From a virus: a stretch of 64,000 nt of DNA. The notes beneath the pieces are model-generated. The model made no database searches and was not told the DNA's origin. It saw only the letters and a program-made list of their open reading frames with translations. Both the position numbers and the translations under genes were made by a program. The stretch is taken from positions 17,962-81,961 of the IMG/VR virus record IMGVR_UViG_3300037010_000365; one strand, 5' to 3'. Shown one piece after another: positions 16,178 to 25,805 of this stretch; the first letter of the stretch is position 1, and every line of letters begins with the position of its first letter.

Positions 16178-17692
16178 ATGCCAGACATCATAATACACTA
16201 CTATGACTCAACCTACATAAAGCTGGAGTTTCCTAATCGGTATTCCATAGCAGATGAGGTGCATCAGAACTTTAGTTTTTTCGCAGAAGGATACAAGTTT
16301 CATCCAAAGTACAAGATGAAAGTATGGGACGGAAAGATAAAGTTGTTTGATAAAGGTAGATCTCTGTTGCCGTATGGATTGCTTAGCGATCTAGTTTCAT
16401 TTGCTGCTAAACAAAATTATACGGTTAAAGTACCTAAAGAATTAACACTACAGTCTAAAGTAACAGTAGAAGTTCTTGAAGAATTCTGTAGGTCAATTCT
16501 AAAGCTACCATTTGAGCCTAGAGATTATCAGTTAGAAGCAGCAGTACAGTGTATCAGAAATGGAAGACGTTTAGTTGTAAGTCCTACCGGGTCTGGTAAG
16601 AGTGTGATTCAGTATATCATTATTCAATATCTAACATTAGTTGAAGGTTTTGATCGAATATTGCTTACTGTACCTACGACAGGGTTAGTAACTCAGATCT
16701 ATAATGATTTTAAAGACTATGCTCAGAACGTAGAATTTAATGAAGCTGATTATCTGACAATTCCAAACAAACAGAATATTAAGTTTAAAGCTGACGCTAA
16801 AGTTATTATATCTACCTGGCAATCAATACAAAAACAAGATATCGAATATTTTGAAAATTTTGATGTACTGATGTGTGATGAAGTGCATACTATGGCAGCA
16901 GATGTTAGTCAACAAATATCGTTAAAATCAAAAAACGTATCTGTAAAATTAGGTATGACAGCAACTTTGTCTAATACTAAGTTGGGTGAAATGCCGTTGA
17001 TTGGTCTTTTTGGACCTATCTTCAAAACAACAACAACTGCAGACTTGATAGGACAAGGAATGTTAGCTAAGATAGAAATCAAAGCTATCCAGATGTCATT
17101 TCCTAATATATCTAATAGAGCTAGAATTATTGACTATGCTGAAGAGATCAGTATATTAACAAATTCAGTAGAACGAACCGAGTTTATTGCTAAATTAGCT
17201 GGAAAGTTAAAAGGAAATACATTAGTACTGTTTAATCATATTGAACATGGTACGTCTATATTCAATAACATTAAAAAGCTATATCCTGAAAAGAAAGTAT
17301 TCTATATAGCCGGATCAAGTTCAAAACAAGAAAGAGAAGATGTTAGAGTAGTTGCAGAAAAAAACGATGACGTGATAATTGTAGCTGGATATGCTGTATT
17401 CAGTACTGGTGTTAACATTAAAAATCTACATAACTTAATGTTTGCAGCACCAAGCAAGTCTATGATTAGAATATTACAGTCAATCGGTCGAGTATTAAGA
17501 TTACATAATGGTAAAGACTGCGCTGTTGTATATGACTTGTACGACATATTTGGCGATGATCAAGCTAAAGCTAAAAACTATGGGTTTAAACACTTTATTG
17601 AAAGATACAAAATTTATAATGATGTAAAAATGGAATGCTCTATCGTAGAAGGACCTAAGTTTATTACAACTGATCCAGGTATTAGCGACTAG
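16178..17692 (+). CDS. uvsW: RNA-DNA and DNA helicase UvsW
   Basis: 504 residues (T4 UvsW is 503). An SF2 helicase that unwinds R-loops and branched recombination or fork structures, switching replication from origin- to recombination-dependent mode. Motifs: N-terminal substrate domain with FHPKYKMKVWDGKIKLFD, Walker A SPTGSGKS (about 136-143), DEVH box (about 233-236), TATL motif III, FSTGVNIKNLHN and SIGRVLR motif VI. No late promoter is visible. A weak TTGACA at 16068 may serve it. Confidence 0.94.
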   Translation: MPDIIIHYYDSTYIKLEFPNRYSIADEVHQNFSFFAEGYKFHPKYKMKVWDGKIKLFDKGRSLLPYGLLSDLVSFAAKQNYTVKVPKELTLQSKVTVEVLEEFCRSILKLPFEPRDYQLEAAVQCIRNGRRLVVSPTGSGKSVIQYIIIQYLTLVEGFDRILLTVPTTGLVTQIYNDFKDYAQNVEFNEADYLTIPNKQNIKFKADAKVIISTWQSIQKQDIEYFENFDVLMCDEVHTMAADVSQQISLKSKNVSVKLGMTATLSNTKLGEMPLIGLFGPIFKTTTTADLIGQGMLAKIEIKAIQMSFPNISNRARIIDYAEEISILTNSVERTEFIAKLAGKLKGNTLVLFNHIEHGTSIFNNIKKLYPEKKVFYIAGSSSKQEREDVRVVAEKNDDVIIVAGYAVFSTGVNIKNLHNLMFAAPSKSMIRILQSIGRVLRLHNGKDCAVVYDLYDIFGDDQAKAKNYGFKHFIERYKIYNDVKMECSIVEGPKFITTDPGISD

Positions 17693-17712
17693 TAATACAT
17701 CTGACAGTGTAC

Positions 17713-17791
17713 AGAAGTTCACAGGTTTAATCCAAAAAGAAAAGATATAGATTTTATCATCTAGTGTGATTATAATTAAACCTGAGTGATT
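17713..17791. repeat. Long hairpin repeat, copy 2
   Basis: Direct copy of the element at 15214-15291. GGTTTAATCC and ATTAAACC pair around the same AAAAAGAAAAGATATAGATT core, with the same CCTGAGTGATT end. It lies between uvsW and the gene 55 promoter. Confidence 0.8.
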
Positions 17792-17811
17792 TTAAAAAAT
17801 AATGAAAACAT

Positions 17812-17841
17812 GTTTACTTTTATATAAAACTATGTTATAAT
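17812..17841 (+). promoter_or_regulatory. Early promoter for gene 55 operon
   Basis: GTTTACTTT, 18-nt spacer, TATAAT, followed by gene 55, 47 and 46 in the same direction. Confidence 0.75.
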
Positions 17842-17872
17842 AGAATAATTACACATGTAAGGAATAGATTTT

Positions 17873-18439
17873 ATGATTGAAATTACCGCGAAACCGTATG
17901 ATGTTAGATTCGCAAAGCGTAAAGCTAGAAATAAAGATGCAGCCGATTATATCAATAATTCTTTGTTGTACGAAGAAATGGTAAGATGGAAGGAATCTGG
18001 AGAAGAGAAAGTATCTGCTGAACTTGGTAGAATGTTTTTATTATTAGCAAAAAAAGTAACATCACATCGCCATTTTTCTAGATATCCAATTGAATTAAAA
18101 GAAGAAATGGTAAACGAAAGCGTTATAACCTTATTAAAAGGCGCTAGCAAGTTTAATCTTGAATTTAAAAATCCATTTGCATATTTTACACAATTCTGTT
18201 TCAACGCAAATATTGGTGTTATTAAAAAGTACTACGCTGAGAATGCTGGGACAATTCAATACTTTTTAGCAAACACACAAGAAATTGATGTCACTGATGG
18301 TCATACATTAGCAGTTATTGAGCAAGCAAAGATGTATTCAGATTCTAGAGCAAATTCTAGCAAAAAAACAAAATCAAATAAAGCAGTTAGACCAACATTA
18401 TTTGATTTTGATGAATTCGTAAAAGAACTTGTTGATTAA
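17873..18439 (+). CDS. 55: Late sigma factor gp55
   Basis: 188 residues (T4 gp55 is 185). This sigma-70-like subunit directs RNA polymerase to TATAAATA late promoters. ELKEEMVNESVITLLKGASKFNLEFKNPFAYFTQFCFNANIGVIKKYY (about 82-129) matches the region 2-like core of gp55 (NPFAYFT is diagnostic). The C terminus RPTLFDFDEFVKELVD should carry the gp45 clamp-binding motif known for T4 gp55, and its PTLF recurs at the ends of two other proteins here. Expressed from an early-type promoter. Confidence 0.93.
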   Translation: MIEITAKPYDVRFAKRKARNKDAADYINNSLLYEEMVRWKESGEEKVSAELGRMFLLLAKKVTSHRHFSRYPIELKEEMVNESVITLLKGASKFNLEFKNPFAYFTQFCFNANIGVIKKYYAENAGTIQYFLANTQEIDVTDGHTLAVIEQAKMYSDSRANSSKKTKSNKAVRPTLFDFDEFVKELVD

Positions 18440-18477
18440 ATATTATCATATAATAGGAACAGGAATTATGAATTTTA

Positions 18478-19533
18478 ATGTATGCTTTAATTACAGACAC
18501 TCACTTTGGGACACGTGGTGAATCCCAAATCTTCTTAGATGCTCACACAGCACTTCTAAAATCATTCTTCGAGTTTATCGATAAAAATAAAATCAAAAAG
18601 ATTATTCATACTGGTGATCTTTTTGATTCACGCAAAGCTGTATCTTCTAAATTACTGAATTGGGTTAGAGTCAATTGGATTGAACCAATAGTAAAAAGAA
18701 AGATAGAGTGTATTGTTATCGCAGGTAACCATGATACACATTTTAGATCGACTAATACTCCAAACTCAGTAAGAGAAGTTCTTTCTCCTTACTCAAAAAA
18801 CTTTATAGTTGTCGATGAAGCACCGCTGTACTTGTCATCGGGTATTAATAGGTTTGCTCTATTTCCATGGATTAATCCAAACTTAGAACAAACAATAACC
18901 GAAGACCTCAGTAAAAATACGTATGATATTGTATTTGGCCACTTTGATATTATCGGTGCAATTATGCAAGGCAATCAACTGTCTGAGCATGGACTTACTA
19001 TGGACATGTTAAAACATCATGGTAAGGTAATATCAGGACACTATCATAAAAGATCTATCACAAACAATATCCATTATCTTGGCAATCCAGTAGCTACTTC
19101 ATGGATGGAGTATTTTGATCAACACGGATGGTATACTTTAGATTCTGATACTTTAGATCTTAAATTTTACGAATTTGATTACCCGCTATATGACAGGATC
19201 TATGTTAACAGTGAAACTGAAATATTGTACGAGTGGTCTGGCGCTAAATTTATTAAAATCGATATCGATCAAAAGTCTGAATTCTGGTTTCAAAAACTGC
19301 TAACCTATCTAAGATCAATCCCTGAGATCATCCAGATTCAAATAAATGATAATACAATAGAAACATTAGGTGATAGCGTAACTATTTCAGAGGATGAACT
19401 TAAAGATGATCTGGTCACCATTATGAATAGAGCTATTGATGAATCTGCAGATTTAGCTAGCATATCAAATGAAATGAAGAAGTTAATTGCCGAATTACAC
19501 GAAGAAATATCTGGAAAGGGAATAATTAAGTGA
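18478..19533 (+). CDS. 47: Recombination nuclease subunit gp47 (Mre11-like)
   Basis: 351 residues (T4 gp47 is 339). A metallophosphoesterase that with gp46 resects DNA ends. Motifs: DTHFG (residues 7-11), HTGDLFDSR (about 43-51), AGNHDTH (about 82-88), FGHFD and SGHYHKR, which supply the metal ligands. GTGA overlap with gene 46 indicates translational coupling. Confidence 0.94.
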   Translation: MYALITDTHFGTRGESQIFLDAHTALLKSFFEFIDKNKIKKIIHTGDLFDSRKAVSSKLLNWVRVNWIEPIVKRKIECIVIAGNHDTHFRSTNTPNSVREVLSPYSKNFIVVDEAPLYLSSGINRFALFPWINPNLEQTITEDLSKNTYDIVFGHFDIIGAIMQGNQLSEHGLTMDMLKHHGKVISGHYHKRSITNNIHYLGNPVATSWMEYFDQHGWYTLDSDTLDLKFYEFDYPLYDRIYVNSETEILYEWSGAKFIKIDIDQKSEFWFQKLLTYLRSIPEIIQIQINDNTIETLGDSVTISEDELKDDLVTIMNRAIDESADLASISNEMKKLIAELHEEISGKGIIK

Positions 19534-21254
19534 AAATTATTAAAATAACAGCTAAGAATTTCTTATCCTTTGGTAATAACACAGAAGAACTGAACATTGA
19601 TCTTAACGAATTAGTTCTATTGCAAGGTCGTAATGGTGCAGGTAAGAGTAGCATTTCAGAGACTATTACCTATGCGCTGTACGGTAAAACGTTAAGAAAC
19701 GTAAAGAAGTCAGATTTAGTTAATAAGGTAAACCGAAAAGAATGCATTGTTACTATTGAGTTCGAACAACACGGTTTTAACTATCTGGTTCGCCGAGGCA
19801 TTTCACCCAACATTTTTGAAATCTTTAAGAACGGAGAACTGGTTAATCAATCATCTTCTGTGTTAGACTATCAAACTATTTTAGAAACTGAAATACTTAA
19901 AATGTCTTATAACATGTTTAGACAGTTAGTTATTTTAAGTCCTAGCTCATTTACTTCGTTCTTTGAGATGAGCGCTTCAAATAGACGAGGTTTGTTAGAA
20001 GAGTTATTAGGGTTGACCGAAATCTCTATGATGCTAAACGTGCTAAATGGTAAAATTGTAGATGTTAAATCTAAACAAAACACGACCAAAGCTACGTCAG
20101 ACGAATTAACAAATACGATTAAAACGTTAAATGATAGTTTGAAAAAATCGCGTGAGTCATCTGATGAGTTATCTTCACAAATTCAATCAAAAATAGATAA
20201 GCTAAAATTAAACTTAGACCACGCTAGACAGGCAATGGATGATAAGATTCAATGTTTAACTGAATTACAAGTTGAATCGGTAAAAGCAAGCGCATCAACA
20301 ATAGATTCGACGATAAATCAGCTACAACATGGCATCACGGAAATTAATGCAATTATATCTCAGCTGAATAAGGAAGTTCAGTTTTTAGAATCTAACGATA
20401 ACTGCCCTACCTGTCACCAAGACATCACACAAGAACACAAGACTGAACTAATTAATAAGAATAACACTAAAAAAGAATCGGTTGCGCCTAAGTTAGATAC
20501 AGTGAGATCAAAGATTGAATCATTAAGCTTAGAAAAATCATCGCTAACTGAGGTAATTGCCAAAGCGAATGAACTTACATCAGATATTAGAAATCTTTCT
20601 AACGTGATTAAACAAGTTCAAACGCAAATAGACGATAATACATCTATTATATTAGAGGTTAGCACTCGAGACGATATTCAATTTATTAGTGATAAGGTTA
20701 ATGACACTAAGAATCGATTAATTGAGACACTTACATTATTACAAGATATTGGGACACAGCTGAATTTATACACGTCGACTAAAATGTTTTTAAGCGATGA
20801 TGGTATTAGAAAGCATATTATTCAAAAGTACATTCCGTTTATTGTTAATAAAGTTAACGAATGGTTAGAGCTGCTTGACTTTTTTGCTGTATTGGAAATC
20901 AATGATGATTTTGATGAAGTTATTAAAGTAAGAGGTTTTGATCCAACCAAGTACGGTAATCTTTCGTCAGGAGAACGTGCTAAATTAACTCTTGCATTAG
21001 TTATGACTTTTAGAGAACTATTATCTATTCGTAACAATTCAACCTGGAATTTATTATCATTGGATGAAATACTTGAAACCATCGACGCCGAGTCAAAAAA
21101 CAAGTTATTCTGGAGTCTGCGCAATATATCAGAAAAAGAACAAATGTCTATCATGGTTGTGAGTCATGGTACTAGCGTTACTGATCAATTTCATAAAGTT
21201 ATGGAAGTTAACAAGATTGGTAATTTTACAAAGATAACAAACATGGAATTGTAA
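19530..21254 (+). CDS. 46: Recombination nuclease subunit gp46 (Rad50-like ATPase)
   Basis: 574 residues (T4 gp46 is 560), GTG start. Walker A GRNGAGKS near residues 34-41. A long coiled coil is broken by a zinc-hook-like CPTC (nt about 20404-20415). ABC signature LSSGERAKL and Walker B SLDEILE lie near the C terminus. Partner of gp47 in making the 3' ends used by UvsX. Confidence 0.94.
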   Translation: MKIIKITAKNFLSFGNNTEELNIDLNELVLLQGRNGAGKSSISETITYALYGKTLRNVKKSDLVNKVNRKECIVTIEFEQHGFNYLVRRGISPNIFEIFKNGELVNQSSSVLDYQTILETEILKMSYNMFRQLVILSPSSFTSFFEMSASNRRGLLEELLGLTEISMMLNVLNGKIVDVKSKQNTTKATSDELTNTIKTLNDSLKKSRESSDELSSQIQSKIDKLKLNLDHARQAMDDKIQCLTELQVESVKASASTIDSTINQLQHGITEINAIISQLNKEVQFLESNDNCPTCHQDITQEHKTELINKNNTKKESVAPKLDTVRSKIESLSLEKSSLTEVIAKANELTSDIRNLSNVIKQVQTQIDDNTSIILEVSTRDDIQFISDKVNDTKNRLIETLTLLQDIGTQLNLYTSTKMFLSDDGIRKHIIQKYIPFIVNKVNEWLELLDFFAVLEINDDFDEVIKVRGFDPTKYGNLSSGERAKLTLALVMTFRELLSIRNNSTWNLLSLDEILETIDAESKNKLFWSLRNISEKEQMSIMVVSHGTSVTDQFHKVMEVNKIGNFTKITNMEL

Positions 21255-21313
21255 TTAGATTTTATATAATCTAAACTGAAATAAATAATACATTAATCAA
21301 AGGAACAATCTAT

Positions 21314-22363
21314 ATGAGTCTATTATCAAAATTCAAAGCAAACAAAAACATTTCAGAATTCATTCTTTCTGAAGAAAATCAAGTAGACAAAGGATTTATC
21401 TCAACCGGGTGTATGTCGTTAAACATTCTATTTTCTGGCAGATTGGATGGCGGTATTCCTATTGGTAAAATTAGCCAGGTTGCTGCTCCATCTGCCCTAG
21501 GTAAAAGCTTTATTGGGATGAAAGTAGCTAAGAACGCCCAAAAGAAAGGTCTGGAAGTAGTTTATATCGATACAGAGTTTGCGTTTGACTTTGGATTTGC
21601 TGAATCTATCGGTCTCGACAACGATAAGCTTATGGTTATTCAAGATAATCAAATCGAAAGTGTACAGAAAACTATTATGCAAATGCTAGAAGGTATTGAC
21701 AAGAAAGAACGTGATCGTTTGCTTATTCTTATCGATTCTTGGGGTGGTTTGGTAACGAGCAAGACTACTACAGACGCGCTAGATGGTAAAGACGTTAGCG
21801 ATATGACTGTTAGTAAGAAAAAGAATATGCTGTCTCGATTATTAATGGGCGGACCTACAGTGTTTGTCATCAACCAGGTGTACGATACATTTGACCAGTA
21901 TAATCCTTTAGCAATTGCAGGCGGTCGCGGATTATATTTTGCTTCAAGCTCTATTGTATTAGGTTCGTCAAAAGCTAGAGAAAAAGATTCAGACGGCGAT
22001 ATTTCAGGCGCTATCGTAACAGCTGTAACAAAAAAATCAAGATCTTCAAAAGAAAATACGAAATTAAAGTACCTAATTCGATATGACGGTGGTATTCATC
22101 CAGTGTATGGTATTTTAGAAGATGCTATGGAGTGTGGTGTTGTTGAGAAGCCATCTATGGGTTGGTACACAAGACCTGACGTAGAAAATGATAGAAAATG
22201 GCGTGAGAAGGAAGTATGGAATACCTGGGAAGTGTTTTGGGCTCCTATTTTAAAATCAGCCAAGTTTAAAAAGTTCATTGAAGACAAATATAGCTTTAAG
22301 GAATCAAAGATTATTGATGAGAACTTTGATTTTGACGATTCTTCAACTGATAGAGAAGAGTAA
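21314..22363 (+). CDS. uvsX: Recombinase UvsX
   Basis: 349 residues (T4 UvsX is 391). RecA/Rad51-type strand exchange protein. Walker A APSALGKS (about 57-64), Walker B LLILIDSWG, the FVINQVYDT strand, and the UvsX-specific GGRGLYFAS and WYTRPD...WREKEVWNT segments. No intein is present here, although UvsX-type genes are common intein hosts. Followed by a strong terminator. Confidence 0.95.
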   Translation: MSLLSKFKANKNISEFILSEENQVDKGFISTGCMSLNILFSGRLDGGIPIGKISQVAAPSALGKSFIGMKVAKNAQKKGLEVVYIDTEFAFDFGFAESIGLDNDKLMVIQDNQIESVQKTIMQMLEGIDKKERDRLLILIDSWGGLVTSKTTTDALDGKDVSDMTVSKKKNMLSRLLMGGPTVFVINQVYDTFDQYNPLAIAGGRGLYFASSSIVLGSSKAREKDSDGDISGAIVTAVTKKSRSSKENTKLKYLIRYDGGIHPVYGILEDAMECGVVEKPSMGWYTRPDVENDRKWREKEVWNTWEVFWAPILKSAKFKKFIEDKYSFKESKIIDENFDFDDSSTDREE

Positions 22364-22390
22364 CGTTTGTTTATAAAACAAGTTTGAATG

Positions 22391-22413
22391 AAAAGGAGCT
22401 TCGGCTCCTTTTA
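22391..22413 (+). terminator. Terminator after uvsX
   Basis: AAAAGGAGC-TTCG-GCTCCTTTT: perfect stem with UUCG loop and short U-run. Confidence 0.9.
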
Positions 22414-22432
22414 ATTTATAAGGTTTATCATA

Positions 22433-23125
22433 TTGAAAACGTTTAAATAATTCTTACCGGAAAATCCAATAAATTTTCCGGATTATAATCGAACAAATTA
22501 TAAAAATTTATGGCAAGCAGAATATTCTACGTACTTTCATACTAAGAAAGATAATAAACTTGTAAAACTTAGCGATGAATTTTATCGATTAGATATAGAC
22601 CCTAATAGAAAACAGATTATGGTTTATTTCGTTCGTGGCGATAATCTTATTGGAATAGTTGGACTTGTGAAGGTCAATTTGCACACTGGTGCATACATGG
22701 AAAGATTAATTATTAAGAATCCAGAGTACTCTGAATTTAAAGGATTAGCCGAGAAAATGTATAAATTTATTAGCAGTTATATTGTTAACGGGCTAATACT
22801 GTCAGACGAAGAGCATTCAGATACTAATAAAGCAATTTGGTTGAAATGGTTTAAACAAGGAAAAGCTGTTGCCTTTAATTTGCAAACCAGAAGCATTGTA
22901 TCAGACGAGAAAGAAATATATGGTAAAGATAAACGACATATTATTTTGGTATTGGACATTAACAAACAATTCGATAATTTAACTGAATGCTTCGCTAATG
23001 TGCACGAATATAATATAAGCGTTCAATCTATGTTAGATCAGAGTCTGAACTATGATAATAATATAGATAGCATTGGTAAGTCTACTGAAGAATTTATTTT
23101 AAAAATTAGACAAAATACGTTATGA
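22433..23125 (+). pseudogene. GNAT-like protein with capsid-targeting-type leader, interrupted by an in-frame TAA
   Basis: Read from TTG 22433 (AAGG Shine-Dalgarno about 10 nt upstream), the frame gives M-K-T-F-K, a TAA at 22448, then FLPENPINFPDY and runs open to 23125. Replacing the stop by any sense codon gives MKTFK-x-FLPE, the leader seen in other small proteins of this window. An ATG at 22619 would give 168 residues. The body has GNAT-like traits: a long strand before ERLIIKNPEYSEFKGLAEKMYKFI and LSDEEHSDTNKAIWLKWFKQ, as in acetyltransferases where a helix follows the cofactor loop. Acetylation is inference. The stop suggests decay. Confidence 0.5.
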
Positions 23126-23234
23126 TATACTAAACATAAACCAAATGAACAATACCGTGCATATCTTTGAAACCGCTATGTCCCCTTCAATAAATAAAGA
23201 TGTCATTTATAAAAAATATAAGGAACAAATCAAG

Positions 23235-24023
23235 ATGTATACACCAGCTAAAACTAAGTTAATTTCACGCGCTGATGACTATGAAGAAAAGTCAATCACT
23301 GTAGCAGAAGATTCGTCTCGTGATATCTGTTTACTATACATCAGAGGACCTATTGAAGAGGTTGAGACTTATAGTAAAGAGCTAATTGAACTTGATCGTT
23401 TGTCAAGCAAGTATGATAGAATCGAGATTGTTATTAATACGCCAGGCGGTGCGCTGACAACTACAATTGATCTTATTAATATAATTCGTAAATTCAAATA
23501 TGTTACTACATTTGGCGTAGGCGAAATCTGCTCAGCTGGTTTTATTCTATGGGCTCTTGGTGATGTTAAGGTTGTTGCTCCTTACTCACTATACATGTCG
23601 CACAGGGAATCGTACGGGACATATGGTAAAACACTAGAACATAAGCGTATGGCGTTAATCAACGAGCAGATTAACGGTAGGTTATATGATGAAATTGTTA
23701 TCCCGTTACTAACATCAGAAGAGATTAGCGTTATTGGTTTAAGTGAATGCTGGATTGATGGGCAAAGTCTTGTTGATCGTGGTGTTGCTATCACAGAAGA
23801 AACATACAACAATCCAAAAACAGTAGCTAGAGTAGATATATATAGTATTGACGGCCAAATGTTTGTATGGAATGAAGAAAGCAAAGTATTCTTTGAAGTT
23901 GACACAATTTCCATCACAAATCGATATGTTGAAGATTTAAACCAGTACGCTCTTGGTTTATCTGATGTACTATGTGATATTGATGATAGTCAAGAAGGAG
24001 ATGATACCGGACCTCATTACTAA
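23235..24023 (+). CDS. ClpP/SppA-like serine protease
   Basis: 262 residues from ATG 23235, which has AAGGAAC 11 nt upstream. An in-frame ATG at 23145 lacks a ribosome site. The crotonase-like ClpP fold is shown by ICLLYIRGPIEE, IEIVINTPGG (oxyanion glycines), GEICSAGFILWALGD with the nucleophile Ser (about residue 98) and YMSHRES with the catalytic His (about 121). Many T4-like phages carry such a protein of unknown substrate. It may act on phage or host proteins in the cytosol. Placed after uvsX and before phoH. Confidence 0.78.
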   Translation: MYTPAKTKLISRADDYEEKSITVAEDSSRDICLLYIRGPIEEVETYSKELIELDRLSSKYDRIEIVINTPGGALTTTIDLINIIRKFKYVTTFGVGEICSAGFILWALGDVKVVAPYSLYMSHRESYGTYGKTLEHKRMALINEQINGRLYDEIVIPLLTSEEISVIGLSECWIDGQSLVDRGVAITEETYNNPKTVARVDIYSIDGQMFVWNEESKVFFEVDTISITNRYVEDLNQYALGLSDVLCDIDDSQEGDDTGPHY

Positions 24024-24071
24024 CGAATAACGTATGCGACTGAACATTAAAAATAAAAATAAAGGATTATA

Positions 24072-25457
24072 ATGTCTAATAAAATTTACTGTCTGGATAC
24101 TAATGTTTTATTATCTGATCCAACGGCGATTTACAACTTCGATGAACACCAAGTCTATATTCCTTTTATAGTTTTAAGCGAATTGGATAGTAAGAAAGTA
24201 GGACATACCGATTTAAACCGTAATGCTCGTGAAGCTACTCGGCAGTTAGAAATTATAATGCAGACTGAGGTTTCCAATAATCTCTATAAAATAAACGAAG
24301 CTGGTGGAACATTATCTTTCACCACTCAAGATCTAAAAACATCCATCAGCGGTGAAATGACAAATGACGATATTATCATTGCAGAAGTTAGCAAATTAAG
24401 CGAAACTATTAAAGACAAGCAGGTTATTCTAGTTTCAGCTGATATTAACATGAGAGTTAAGGCCAAGTCACTATTGCTATTAGTAGAAGCTTATAAACAC
24501 AATCAAGTTAACATAGCTGATTCTGACGTCGTAGGCCTTGGTTATAAGCTTGCTCACGATCATTTTTCTCAAAACACTATTGATCGTTTAGTTCAAGTAT
24601 TTCATTCTAGTAAGGACACGATTACAGTACCTTACACTGGTGATGAACTAGAGCCTTTTACTATCAATGGTTACATTGCTGTATCTGATAATGTTCAATT
24701 TGCTGTGATTGATCAAGATGAGCTAAAAGTAACTCTAGCCCCTGTTACACAATACAATGGTAGAGCTAATGTTTGGGGTATTAGAGCTAAGAACGCTGAA
24801 CAGAATATTGCGTTAAACATGTTAATGGATAAGAATAAGCACCTGGTTGTAGTCGGTGGGCAAGCAGGGTCAGGTAAAACTATTATCGCATTGGCAGCTG
24901 CGTTAGAATTAGTAATTGAGCAGAAGCTTTACGAACGAATTGTTTTCATGCGGGAGACTGTAGTTGCAGCTGGTGCTGAGGAGATTGGTTTCTTACCAGG
25001 TACGTTAGATGATAAGATGATTCCATATTTAGGCGCGCTAACAGAAAACCTAAAGCAACTGACTGGTTTTGCTGAACAACCTAAAACTTCAAAGAAACAA
25101 ACAACTCCTGAAAAAATTACTAGCCCTTTAGGTCAGTTTGAAGATATAATTGAGATTAATAGTATCGGACTCATGCGCGGCACAAGCATTCCTAATGCTA
25201 TTATCATTATTGATGAGTCACAAAACTTGACTAAAGATATGGTAAAGATGTTACTCACACGAGCAGGTGAAGGTACTAAAATCATAATGCTAGGTAACAT
25301 GAATCAGATTGATAATGTATATTTGTCAAAGAACAATAATGGTATGGCGATTGTTGTAGACAAGTTCAAAGATTGTGATATTTTTGGATATACTATTCTT
25401 CAGCAGACTGTTAGATCTAAGCTTGCTGAAGAAGCAGTAAATAGACTAGTTGGTTGA
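24072..25457 (+). CDS. phoH: PIN-PhoH fusion ATPase/ribonuclease
   Basis: 461 residues. Residues 1-170 are a PIN nuclease domain with acidic residues in CLDTNVLLSD, VLSELD and NDDIIIAEV. Residues 240-461 are a PhoH ATPase with Walker A GGQAGSGKT (about 262) and Walker B IIIIDESQNL (about 376), followed by GNMNQIDN and the arginine-bearing TVRSKLAE. The PhoH2 class couples RNA unwinding with PIN cleavage, so an RNA-processing role is likely. Followed by a 13-bp hairpin. Confidence 0.9.
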   Translation: MSNKIYCLDTNVLLSDPTAIYNFDEHQVYIPFIVLSELDSKKVGHTDLNRNAREATRQLEIIMQTEVSNNLYKINEAGGTLSFTTQDLKTSISGEMTNDDIIIAEVSKLSETIKDKQVILVSADINMRVKAKSLLLLVEAYKHNQVNIADSDVVGLGYKLAHDHFSQNTIDRLVQVFHSSKDTITVPYTGDELEPFTINGYIAVSDNVQFAVIDQDELKVTLAPVTQYNGRANVWGIRAKNAEQNIALNMLMDKNKHLVVVGGQAGSGKTIIALAAALELVIEQKLYERIVFMRETVVAAGAEEIGFLPGTLDDKMIPYLGALTENLKQLTGFAEQPKTSKKQTTPEKITSPLGQFEDIIEINSIGLMRGTSIPNAIIIIDESQNLTKDMVKMLLTRAGEGTKIIMLGNMNQIDNVYLSKNNNGMAIVVDKFKDCDIFGYTILQQTVRSKLAEEAVNRLVG

Positions 25458-25469
25458 TTTTAAATGATA

Positions 25470-25507
25470 TTCATACTTATTTTGATTTATTTTGAAATAA
25501 GTATGAA
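25470..25507. terminator. Hairpin after phoH
   Basis: TTCATACTTATTT ... AAATAAGTATGAA: 13-bp perfect stem with 12-nt loop, no U-run. Terminator or processing site between phoH and the next promoter. Confidence 0.55.
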
Positions 25508-25513
25508 ATAACA

Positions 25514-25544
25514 GTTTACTTCTTAGCAAGATGTAGTATATAAT
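25514..25544 (+). promoter_or_regulatory. Early promoter
   Basis: GTTTACTTC, 19-nt spacer, GTATATAATTAT. The downstream leader ACAAGTTAAGAAGTTAAC is a diverged form of the leader repeated at 26.5, 27.6 and 29.0 kb. Confidence 0.7.
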
Positions 25545-25596
25545 TATCACAAGTTAAGAAGTTAACGATTTTAAATAAATGTAATAGGCGAATATC

Positions 25597-25776
25597 ATGG
25601 ATCAGAAAGAATTTGTAACAATCAACGGTACAATTGTTGAAGCGGAAATGACTTTTGAAGAGATTGCTAAAGAATTAGGTATCACCGTTCAAGGCGCTCG
25701 CGCATTATATTGTCGCGCCATTATCAAGTTGCAAAAACAAGCTAAGCGCTTAGGGTTAGACGTATATCTATCGTAA
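25597..25776 (+). CDS. Small protein resembling sigma region 4 (HTH)
   Basis: 59 residues. The second half, MTFEEIAKELGITVQGARALYCRAIIKL, has the helix-turn-helix pattern of sigma-70 region 4.2 (T-x-E-E-I-A-x-x-L-G-I-T, ..., R-A-x-x-K-L). There is no region 2, so this is a stand-alone region-4-like domain. In T4 late transcription gp33 contacts the polymerase beta flap where sigma region 4 normally sits. This protein could play such a role or regulate early promoters. No gp33 homologue was recognised in the window. The ribosome site is weak (AATAGGCG). Confidence 0.6.
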   Translation: MDQKEFVTINGTIVEAEMTFEEIAKELGITVQGARALYCRAIIKLQKQAKRLGLDVYLS

Positions 25777-25805
25777 TAATTTTTACATCATTTGAGTATA
25801 CAGAC

